From Blautia sp. (GTDB lineage: Bacteria > Bacillota > Clostridia > Lachnospirales > Lachnospiraceae), in assembly GCA_017515945.1 (NCBI GenBank), contig JAFWDX010000088.1, positions 1 to 5,946 of the forward strand: a stretch of DNA of 5,946 nt. Direction: 5' to 3'. Of this stretch, positions 1-4,862 are shown piece by piece. The first letter of the stretch is position 1. Each line of letters starts with the position of its first letter. The notes under the pieces were generated by a model. The model saw only the letters and a program-made list of their open reading frames with translations, made no database searches and was not told the origin of the DNA. A program made the translations under genes and the position numbers.

Positions 1-1264
1 AGCCCACGCCGAAAACCATTTCACGGATAAAGGAAAGCGCTGAGGATTCCACGGCTTTGCCCAGTGACTGAAGGTAGATGAAAGTACCTTTGTTGAATGT
101 AGCCAGCGGCATCAGGCACAGATAAGTACGAAATGCCTTGATGGCAAACTGTGTGTAATATTCACTTTCGTTGGCGGCACCGAAGATCCCGATCATCTGT
201 GTCGGGAAGAATTCCACGATCACCAGCGCGATCAGGCCGGTCAGAAATTCTGCTTTGAGCAGCAGTCTGAAGAGAGCCAGCACACGGTCTTTTCTGCCAG
301 CACCGACATTGAAGCCGACGACGGGAATGCAGCCTGCGGCCATGCCGACGCTGATCGAGATCACGATCTGGAAAAACTTCATGACAATGCCGACGACGGC
401 CATCGGAATCTGCGCATACTGAGCCTGAGAGAATATTTCATCCAGCGCTCCGTATTTTACGATCATGTTGTTGACGGCTGCCATTGATGCAACCAGCGAG
501 ATCTGTGACAGGAAGCTGGTGAAGCCCAGAGGCAGAAAACGCCGCATGAGACCGGCGGAAAGACCGAAGCTGCTGCGGGTGAGACGGATGGCTTTCATGT
601 GATTCAGATACCATACGGCCAGCGCGGCTGTGAGAATCTGACCGCCGACAGTAGCTATTGCGGCACCCATCATTCCCCATTTCAGCCCATAAATGCAGAT
701 CGGGTCAAAGATCATGTTAAAAACAGCGCCGGCGACGGTGGAGATCATCGCAAACCGGGGACTCCCATCTGAACGGATCAGCGGATTCATGGCCTGCCCG
801 AACATATAAAAGGGGATGCCATAGGAGATCCAGGTGAAATATTCCTTCGCCAGAGCAAAGGTTTCATCATTCACACGCCCGCCGAACATGGTCAGGATCG
901 GTTCCTGGAAAATGAGATAAACGACGGCCAGAATGACACTGACAATGAGGACCAGGACGATACTGGTCCCGACACTCTTATGGGCATCTTCCTTACGGTT
1001 TGCTCCCAGGGCAATGCTCACAAAAGCGCAGGCACCGTCACCGATCATAACTGCGAAAGCGAGAGCTACAACCGTCAATGGAAAGACGATATTGTTGGCT
1101 GCGTTGCCGTAGGATCCCAGGTAGGTGGCGTTGGCAATAAAAATCTGATCGACGATATTGTAAAGCGCGGCCACCAGCAGGGAAATGATACAGGGAACCG
1201 CATACATGCGCATGAGTCTGCCAACGCGTTCCTTTTCGAGATATGCATTTGATTTTTGTTCCAT
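1..1264 (-). CDS. MATE-family multidrug/cation antiporter, C-terminus cut by window edge
   Basis: This is a polytopic inner-membrane efflux protein of the MATE superfamily, which exports drugs or organic cations in exchange for Na+ or H+. The minus strand is open for 421 codons from ATG at 1264 and reaches the window edge without a stop; MATE proteins are usually about 450 residues, so only the tail is missing. AAGGAGGAG lies a few bases before the start. Family signs I read: an N-terminal P24 and DQIFIAN (39-45), GANRKEDAHK (88-97), IRSDGSPRFAM (163-173) followed by FNMIFDPICIYGLKWGMMGA (182-201), and the second-half counterpart PVVGFNVGAGRKDRV (314-328). These fit the DinF/NorM-like clade common in Clostridia. 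The substrate cannot be told from sequence. A leader with its own promoter and terminator lies upstream on the same strand, separated from the gene by a MITE-like insertion. Confidence 0.93.
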   Translation of the reverse strand, partial: MEQKSNAYLEKERVGRLMRMYAVPCIISLLVAALYNIVDQIFIANATYLGSYGNAANNIVFPLTVVALAFAVMIGDGACAFVSIALGANRKEDAHKSVGTSIVLVLIVSVILAVVYLIFQEPILTMFGGRVNDETFALAKEYFTWISYGIPFYMFGQAMNPLIRSDGSPRFAMISTVAGAVFNMIFDPICIYGLKWGMMGAAIATVGGQILTAALAVWYLNHMKAIRLTRSSFGLSAGLMRRFLPLGFTSFLSQISLVASMAAVNNMIVKYGALDEIFSQAQYAQIPMAVVGIVMKFFQIVISISVGMAAGCIPVVGFNVGAGRKDRVLALFRLLLKAEFLTGLIALVIVEFFPTQMIGIFGAANESEYYTQFAIKAFRTYLCLMPLATFNKGTFIYLQSLGKAVESSALSFIREMVFGVG

Positions 1265-1320
1265 TGTCTCCTCCTTCAGTCGTCCGGAAAGACGGCCTGA
1301 TTGATTTTTTACCTTTATTT

Positions 1321-1328
1321 GATCGCGC
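1321..1328. repeat. Left target-site duplication of the MITE-like element
   Basis: GATCGCGC directly abuts the left 15-bp terminal repeat. The identical 8-mer abuts the right terminal repeat at 1494-1501. Chance identity at exactly both ends is unlikely. Confidence 0.72.
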
Positions 1329-1493
1329 GTAACTGTTCAGTCAGCACCTCGCATTTACTGCGAGGTGCGTGGAACAAAAGCTCAACAGCCAGGGACAGGC
1401 GCACTTCCAATGCGACGAAGGAGCCTGCGCCTTCCAAGAGACGCCTTCGGTGTGGCCTCGTAACTGTGAAGGAGCTTGTGACTGAACAGTTAC
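1329..1493. mobile_element. MITE-like non-autonomous element, 165 bp
   Basis: The ends are perfect 15-bp inverted repeats: GTAACTGTTCAGTCA at 1329-1343 and its reverse complement at 1479-1493. An 8-bp direct repeat, GATCGCGC, flanks the element at 1321-1328 and 1494-1501, as a target-site duplication would. Just inside the left end is a perfect 10-bp hairpin with a 5-nt loop (1344-1368, arm GCACCTCGCA). A nested pairing lies near 1398-1433 (AGGCGCA/TGCGCCT enclosing CTTC/GAAG). GTAACTGT recurs at 1460-1467 and can pair locally with the right end. No convincing gene is inside, so mobility would need a transposase supplied in trans. Several IS families make 8-bp duplications, so the parent family is not assigned. 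A stable structured repeat that is no longer mobile is the main alternative. Confidence 0.75.
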
Positions 1494-1501
1494 GATCGCG
1501 C
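1494..1501. repeat. Right target-site duplication of the MITE-like element
   Basis: Second copy of GATCGCGC, immediately outside the right terminal inverted repeat. A following G makes the direct repeat extendable to 9 bp if the first base of the left terminal repeat is counted. Confidence 0.72.
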
Positions 1502-1526
1502 GAGTATATGTTTGAGAATTCCGAAC

Positions 1527-1565
1527 AAAAAAACAAGGCTGCAGGGAAATCTCTGCGGCCTTGTT
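1527..1565 (-). terminator. Strong intrinsic terminator reading leftward
   Basis: On the minus strand the arm AACAAGGCCGCAG (1565-1553) pairs with CTGCAGCCTTGTT (1544-1532). This gives a 13-bp stem with one G-U pair and an 8-nt loop, followed directly by a run of seven T (1533-1527, overlapping the stem base). There is no T-run on the plus-strand side, so it is directional. No protein gene lies upstream on this strand, so it either ends a small RNA or acts as an attenuator in the leader of the MATE gene. Confidence 0.88.
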
Positions 1566-1653
1566 CTGAATCGTTCATCTCAAGGGGCGGTGCCTTACCA
1601 AGCACCGTTCGCGTATCCCGGCTGATGCCGGAAACGTGGACTGTTCATTTGTC
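1527..1653 (-). ncRNA. Unassigned structured leader or small RNA upstream of the MATE gene
   Basis: Transcription from the promoter at 1660-1689 should start near 1653 and meet the terminator at 1527-1565, giving an RNA of about 127 nt. Predicted local helices on the minus strand are CCGGC/GCCGG around a tetraloop, flanked by CGU/ACG, and CGGTGC/GCACCG around an 8-nt loop. A segment CCTTG can pair with CAAGG in the terminator's first arm, a possible antiterminator. The MATE gene begins about 260 bases past the terminator on the same strand, about 180 of them being the MITE and its duplication. I checked from memory for the signatures of T-box, TPP, FMN, SAM, purine, glycine, lysine, cobalamin, guanidine-I, yybP-ykoY, ZTP, fluoride, c-di-GMP, SRP RNA and tmRNA and saw none. 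It may be a riboswitch-like attenuator or a free-standing sRNA. Confidence 0.6.
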
Positions 1654-1659
1654 GTGGTG

Positions 1660-1689
1660 ATTATAATCGAAACCTGCGACAAATGTCAA
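1660..1689 (-). promoter_or_regulatory. Near-consensus sigma-A promoter, leftward
   Basis: Reading the minus strand, TTGACA (1689-1684) and TATAAT (1665-1660) are both perfect hexamers with an 18-bp spacer. The expected start is near 1653, just ahead of the structured leader. ATTATAAT is palindromic, so a -10 also exists on the plus strand, but it has no good -35 there. Confidence 0.82.
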
Positions 1690-1726
1690 TGCCAATTTCG
1701 GGTGGATTCTTGCGGATTTTGCATCT

Positions 1727-1775
1727 GAGCCGGGAAAGGGAGACAGAGAACCGTCTCCTGTCTCCCTTTCGGCTC
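1727..1775. repeat. REP-like palindrome, GAGACAG-arm type, copy A
   Basis: A long hairpin. Outer arms are GAGCCG (1727-1732) and CGGCTC (1770-1775); inner arms are AAAGGGAGACAG (1735-1746) and CTGTCTCCCTTT (1758-1769). A GG bulge lies on the left and the loop is 11 nt (1747-1757). The segment 1739-1769 recurs at 3238-3268 with one difference in 31 bases, so this is a dispersed repeat and not just a local hairpin. It sits between the leftward and rightward promoters. No T-run follows on either strand, so it is not a standard terminator. Confidence 0.78.
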
Positions 1776-1796
1776 AACTTCCTGAAAGATAAATGA

Positions 1797-1825
1797 TTGA
1801 CATATTCACCAAATATGGGTATATT
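1797..1825 (+). promoter_or_regulatory. Sigma-A promoter for the Ig-like/SH3-like gene pair
   Basis: TTGACA (1797-1802), a 17-bp spacer, then TATATT (1820-1825). The surrounding DNA is AT-rich. Transcription would start near 1832, leaving a leader of about 80 nt before the gene at 1912. Confidence 0.72.
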
Positions 1826-1848
1826 TAATATATTATTTTGGGATACAA

Positions 1849-1878
1849 TTGACAAAATGACAGCGCATAGTGTATGGA
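1849..1878 (+). promoter_or_regulatory. Possible second, weaker promoter
   Basis: A second perfect TTGACA (1849-1854) is followed 18 bp later by TATGGA (1873-1878), a poor -10. It could serve as a downstream tandem promoter or be chance in this AT-rich stretch. Confidence 0.28.
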
Positions 1879-1911
1879 TGCTTCTGTACTTGAAGAAAGG
1901 ATGTAATGCCT

Positions 1912-3225
1912 ATGAAAAAGAAAAGAACCTGGCTGTTCCTGATCGCCATATTTATTTTTCTCTTTGCACTTCCTGTGAAGGCTGGCGCGGCAGTGAAGCT
2001 GAATAAGACCTCGCTGACACTGAATGTCAAAAAGACTGCGACATTGAAGGTCACAGGGACGACGCAGAAAGCGTCCTGGTCATCGAGCAATAAGAAGATC
2101 GCCACGGTATCGCAGAAGGGCGTCGTTAAAGGTGTAAAGAAGGGCAGCTGTGTGATCACGGCTAAAGTCGGCAGTAAAAAATATACCTGCAAGGTAAAGG
2201 TCAGACAACCTGTGACGGCGGTTCGTGTATACACGACATCGTTCACGATTCCGACGGGAGCTTCCCTTGAGCTGAAGGCGGAGATCACACCGGCCACGGC
2301 CAGTATTCGCACAGTGACCTGGAAAAGCAGCAATACTAAAGTGGCGACCGTCAGCACCACAGGGCTGGTCAGGGGAATATCAGCCGGGACAGCCACCATC
2401 ACGGCAACGGCGAGGGATGGCAGCAAAAAGGCAGGAAGCTTTAAGGTAACCGTGGTGAACAGTGGCAGCACAGCCAATATTACGACAGAGCAGCTGAAAG
2501 ATCTTCTCTCCGACGTGGAAGAAACCTTCTATATAAATGTGGTTGATGGAGGGGGAGCCCGTAGAGGTTTTAGCAGAGGCAGAAGAGGAATGTCAGGAGT
2601 AACATGGAGCAGCTCTGCTCCTTCAGTACTGAAGGTGGAGACAACCGGAAACATTACACCTGTCAGTGGAGGAAAAGCGACAGTGTCAGTCTCATCCATA
2701 TCCGACCCTTCCGTGAAGGCCTCAAAGACGGTTTCCGTCGTGGATATGAAGAATAATTATAAGTATGTGGCTGTGACAAAGGATAATTTTGATGAATTAT
2801 TCGGAATCGGCAGTGGTACGGTGATCACTGATTCTTATACGGATTTCTGGGGAAATACGACAACGAATAAGCGTAAAGCCTACAGCTTTATTGACAGGCA
2901 GATCGCGAAAGGCTGGGTGCTTTACGGGTCAAAGGATTTCGGCATAGAGCTGCAAATGGAATTGACTTTCAATGGAGATAAGGAGCATATAGAGAAATAC
3001 TTCCGGACACTGACAGGTGTTATGGATTTTGTCAGTGGGATAAGCGCACCTGTGGATTCTGTTTTGAAAAATGTAAGCGTCTCCAGAGTAAAGGGAGAAC
3101 TGATCTATATTAAAAAGGCGGCTGTAACATCCGATATTGTTCCGGATGTCAGGATTAATAACAGAGAAGATCTGCATTTATATTATACGATAGACGGCAT
3201 GAACTCAGTTGCTTTGCTGAAGTAG
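1912..3225 (+). CDS. Secreted protein with BIG2-type Ig-like domains and unknown C-terminal domain
   Basis: The 437-residue product starts with a signal peptide: KKKR, then a hydrophobic stretch to about residue 20, with likely cleavage near AGA/AV (24-27). Two bacterial Ig-like (BIG2) domains follow, about 28-98 and 101-183. They carry the family's W-S-S-S-N-K-x-A-T-V-S pattern (56-67 and 137-148) and the G-V-V-K-G / A-T-I-T-A strand pair. A degenerate third Ig-like unit (about 187-277) has TWSSSAPSVLKV and a Gly/Arg-rich insertion at 213-226. Residues 281-437 resemble no domain I know. BIG2 domains are known in adhesins and other surface proteins; a surface role here is inferred. I chose ATG 1912 because AAGGA at 1897-1901 is spaced 10 bases from it; ATG 1906, two codons earlier, is possible. 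It probably shares a transcript with the SH3-repeat gene 68 bases downstream. Confidence 0.88.
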   Translation: MKKKRTWLFLIAIFIFLFALPVKAGAAVKLNKTSLTLNVKKTATLKVTGTTQKASWSSSNKKIATVSQKGVVKGVKKGSCVITAKVGSKKYTCKVKVRQPVTAVRVYTTSFTIPTGASLELKAEITPATASIRTVTWKSSNTKVATVSTTGLVRGISAGTATITATARDGSKKAGSFKVTVVNSGSTANITTEQLKDLLSDVEETFYINVVDGGGARRGFSRGRRGMSGVTWSSSAPSVLKVETTGNITPVSGGKATVSVSSISDPSVKASKTVSVVDMKNNYKYVAVTKDNFDELFGIGSGTVITDSYTDFWGNTTTNKRKAYSFIDRQIAKGWVLYGSKDFGIELQMELTFNGDKEHIEKYFRTLTGVMDFVSGISAPVDSVLKNVSVSRVKGELIYIKKAAVTSDIVPDVRINNREDLHLYYTIDGMNSVALLK

Positions 3226-3237
3226 AATTGTAATGGA

Positions 3238-3268
3238 GGAGACAGAGAACCGTCCCCTGTCTCCCTTT
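3238..3268. repeat. REP-like palindrome, GAGACAG-arm type, copy B
   Basis: GGAGACAG (3238-3245) pairs with CTGTCTCC (3257-3264) across an 11-nt loop. It matches copy A (1739-1769) at 30 of 31 positions. It starts 13 bases after the Ig-like gene's stop and ends just before the ribosome binding site of the SH3-like gene. Its right arm (TCCCT, 3262-3266) can also pair with AGGGA at 3276-3280, next to that site, so it could affect translation; this is inference only. Confidence 0.75.
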
Positions 3269-3293
3269 GAAAATGAGGGAAGGAGAGAGAATT

Positions 3294-4373
3294 ATGAAGA
3301 AAATTTTACAGATCATGACAGAGTGCTTTCTGACCGTCTGCCTGATCATATTTCTGAGCGGTGGCTGCTTCACAGCCAATGTATCCGCCGCACCAGATCC
3401 ACACAATCTGTCCGAATTTGTGTACAGGACAGTCAATACGGCCGGGCGTGGCTGCCTGGTGTTTCAATCCGGCCCCGGCGGCTCTGTGATCGACGGCCAT
3501 CAGTTCTGGGACGGCGACCAGATATTCGTCAATCTGAACTGGCGGGAGCAGGGCTATGCCATGGCCTATGAAGACGGCGTGTTCGGCTATGTGGACGCCA
3601 GCTACATCAACTGGAATTCAGGCACGGCGCCGGCAACAAAGTATGATCCTCATACGCTGTCCGATTTCGGGTACAGAACGGTGACGACGGGCGGGAGAGG
3701 CTGCCTTGTGTTCCAGACTGAACCGGCCGGGTCTGTGATCAGCGGCTATCAGTATTGGGACGGCGACCAGATATATGTCAACCTGTACTGGAGGGAAAAA
3801 GGCTATACGCTGGCATACTCAGACGGCGTTTATGGTTATGTGGACGCCAGTTACATTAACTGGGGCAGCGCCCCTTCGGCAGGTTCATCAACTGGAGGCG
3901 TCTATGACTTTGCGAATTACGGTTACAGGACAGTAAATACAGCAGGCCGCGGCTGCCTTGTATTCCAGAACGCCCCCGCAGGCTCCGTGATCAGCGGACA
4001 CGAGTTCTGGGACGGCGACAGCATCTATGTCAATCTGATCTGGCGGGACCGTGGCTACGCGATGGCTTACGAAAACGGTGAATTCGGCTACGTGGACGCC
4101 AGCTACATCAACTGGGGGACGACGGCTTCCGCACCTGCTGCGCCTGCATACAATGCCCGTGATCTTTCCCATTTCGGTTACAGAACCGTGAATACGGCAG
4201 GCCGCGGCTGCCTTGTATTCCAGAGCGCCCCCGCAGGGTCCGTGATCAGCGGGTATCAGTTCTGGGACGGCGACAGCATCTATGTCAATCTGACATGGCG
4301 TGAACAGGGATATGCGCTGGCCTATTCGAACGGCGTGTATGGATATGTGGATGCCAGTTATATTAACTGGTGA
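3294..4373 (+). CDS. Secreted protein made of four SH3-like repeats
   Basis: The 359-residue product has a signal peptide with likely cleavage at VSA/AP (30-34). It then has four near-identical units, each exactly 64 residues from YRTV to INW: 44-107, 127-190, 211-274 and 296-359. Linkers are about 19-21 residues, including Ala/Ser/Gly-rich stretches. Each unit reads YRTV, RGCLVFQ, GSVI, WDGD, VNL.W, AY, then GYVDASYINW; the last block is the closing signature of bacterial SH3 (SH3b) domains. SH3b domains often bind cell wall or other extracellular ligands, but no catalytic domain is present, so the role is open. Each unit has one Cys (54, 137, 221, 306). The start ATG 3294 has AGGAG 8 bases upstream (3281-3285); the in-frame ATG 3273 or TTG 3267 would add 7-9 residues before the signal peptide and overlap the RBS. 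SGGC (22-25) is a poor lipobox. Confidence 0.88.
   Translation: MKKILQIMTECFLTVCLIIFLSGGCFTANVSAAPDPHNLSEFVYRTVNTAGRGCLVFQSGPGGSVIDGHQFWDGDQIFVNLNWREQGYAMAYEDGVFGYVDASYINWNSGTAPATKYDPHTLSDFGYRTVTTGGRGCLVFQTEPAGSVISGYQYWDGDQIYVNLYWREKGYTLAYSDGVYGYVDASYINWGSAPSAGSSTGGVYDFANYGYRTVNTAGRGCLVFQNAPAGSVISGHEFWDGDSIYVNLIWRDRGYAMAYENGEFGYVDASYINWGTTASAPAAPAYNARDLSHFGYRTVNTAGRGCLVFQSAPAGSVISGYQFWDGDSIYVNLTWREQGYALAYSNGVYGYVDASYINW
3423..4370 (+). repeat. Four 192-bp tandem coding repeats in the SH3-like gene
   Basis: Units at 3423-3614, 3672-3863, 3924-4115 and 4179-4370 have identical length with no indels. Units 3 and 4 share the longest exact DNA run I found by eye, about 28 bases within roughly 3943-3970 and 4198-4225. 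This suggests recent duplication or gene conversion. The linkers differ in length and sequence. Confidence 0.85.
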
Positions 4374-4427
4374 GTCAGGGGGACAGGCTCCGTGACTCAT
4401 GAGTCACGGAACATGTTCCTGTGACTC
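4371..4427. repeat. Two adjacent REP-like palindromes, GAGTCAC-arm type, starting at a stop codon
   Basis: Unit 1 (4371-4399) runs from TGAGTCA to TGACTCA around GGGGACAGGCTCC. Its first TGA is the stop codon of the SH3-repeat gene. Unit 2 (4400-4427) has GAGTCAC/GTGACTC arms around the self-complementary GGAACATGTTCC with a single bulged T. No T-run follows, so Rho-independent termination is doubtful; 3'-end stabilisation or a REP/BIME role is possible. Confidence 0.78.
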
Positions 4428-4450
4428 GCCCTAACTATTGTAAATTCGAA

Positions 4451-4516
4451 TGAGTCACGGGGACAGGTTCCTTGACTCACACATGTGTGTGAGGAGGAAC
4501 CTGTCCCCATGACTCA
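4451..4516. repeat. Inverted pair of REP-like palindromes forming one long hairpin
   Basis: The left unit (4451-4479) and an inverted right unit (4490-4516) pair over 21 positions (4451-4471 with 4496-4516) with one mismatch. The apex is CTCACACA/TGTGTGAG. Each unit also has its own TGAGTCA/TGACTCA type arms, though the right unit's left arm is altered to TGAGGAG. The head-to-head arrangement resembles BIME-type REP clusters. The bases from 4517 to the promoter at 4607 hold nothing I can recognise. Confidence 0.8.
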
Positions 4517-4606
4517 CCCGATAAAGATGTCCACAGAATGTTTGGAGGATCTGACCTCATTTTCCTGTCGGAGAGCACAAAATGGCCTTCCCCATGTGTT
4601 TTTCAG

Positions 4607-4635
4607 TGGACAATCACCCGGCCTTATGCTATCAT
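4607..4635 (+). promoter_or_regulatory. Sigma-A promoter of the riboswitch-exchanger unit
   Basis: TGGACA (4607-4612, one mismatch to TTGACA), a 17-bp spacer, then TATCAT (4630-4635, one mismatch to TATAAT). The predicted start, near 4641-4643, coincides with the first base pairs of the riboswitch P1 helix, which supports both calls. Confidence 0.75.
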
Positions 4636-4641
4636 GAATGC

Positions 4642-4758
4642 GGTAAGAGGGAGTAGCTGGCTGCTTCTGCGGCGACCGGAGACGTCATCACGATACAGGA
4701 GCTGCCTGTATCCGGGTCCGGGATAAGGATGTAATCTGATCTGACAGCGAGACTTTTA
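4642..4758 (+). promoter_or_regulatory. yybP-ykoY Mn2+ riboswitch aptamer
   Basis: The 5' signature GGGAGTAGC (4649-4657) is followed by a GCTGC/GCGGC hairpin. Next comes CCGGAGAC, then the conserved loop GTCATCACG (4684-4692), the ATACAGG/CCTGTAT hairpin, CCG, and the closing GTCCGG. The element ends with AGCGAGAC (4746-4753), the 3' signature of the class. P1 is TAAGAG (4644-4649) with CTTTTA (4753-4758). This order matches the B. subtilis yybP type as I remember it. The class binds Mn2+ and usually turns on metal exporters, which fits the CaCA exchanger downstream. Hairpins near 4721-4745 are poorly formed by eye. Confidence 0.9.
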
Positions 4759-4804
4759 TTATGACGTTGCATGCCCTGCAGCGGTGTAATAAAGGTCTAT
4801 TTTT
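4750..4804 (+). terminator. Riboswitch-controlled intrinsic terminator
   Basis: AGACTTTTATTA (4750-4761) pairs with TAATAAAGGTCT (4787-4798): 12 bp with one G-U pair. An inner helix CGTTGCA/TGCAGCG is followed by TTTTT (4800-4804). The 5' arm contains the P1 3' strand of the aptamer (4753-4758), so aptamer and terminator cannot form together. Metal binding should therefore favour read-through. Confidence 0.88.
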
Positions 4805-4862
4805 ATGCCGTCTTATGGGTGAAACCTGCTGTGGAAACAGCGAAATGAATGGAGGAGAAAAA

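Noticed and set aside
1281..1316. Hairpin CGTC/GACG near a T-rich stretch as a terminator just upstream of the MATE gene
   Set aside because: The stem is only 4 bp and the T-run is 11 or more bases away, on the wrong side for the MATE strand.
1570..1605. T-box-like string (GGTAAGGCACCGCC) in the MATE leader, minus strand
   Set aside because: It lacks the conserved UGGN bulge context AGGGTGGNACCGCG and a specifier stem, and a MATE gene is not a usual T-box target.
1609..1640. CTGATG...GAAAC string suggesting a hammerhead ribozyme on the plus strand
   Set aside because: There is no stem II between the two motifs and no matching outer stems; the bases are explained by a simple GCCGG hairpin.
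1301..1660. Open frames of 119 (plus) and 96 (minus) codons
   Set aside because: They run through the MITE-like element, its inverted repeats and the terminator hairpin; no RBS and protein-like composition is absent.
1833..2477. 214-codon minus-strand frame with hydrophobic stretches
   Set aside because: It is antisense to the Ig-like gene; the Val/Leu/Thr-rich pattern is the complement of Lys/Thr/Ser codons. No ribosome binding site or family match.
3354..3368. Lipobox-like SGGC in the SH3-repeat protein
   Set aside because: The -3 position is Ser, not Leu or similar, and a good signal peptidase I site (VSA/AP) follows.
3888..4400. 170-codon minus-strand frame with internal repeats
   Set aside because: Its repeats only mirror the SH3 repeat DNA on the other strand.
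4371..4516. Repeated GAGTCA/GGGGACAGG units as a CRISPR array
   Set aside because: Units are palindromic, in both orientations, with no regular 30-40 bp spacers and no cas gene.
4538..4726. 62-codon plus-strand frame
   Set aside because: It covers the promoter and the riboswitch aptamer, which explain the sequence better.
4761..4862. 34-codon N-terminal extension of the exchanger
   Set aside because: It begins inside the riboswitch terminator and lacks an RBS; ATG 4863 has GGAGGAG at proper spacing and starts the first membrane helix.
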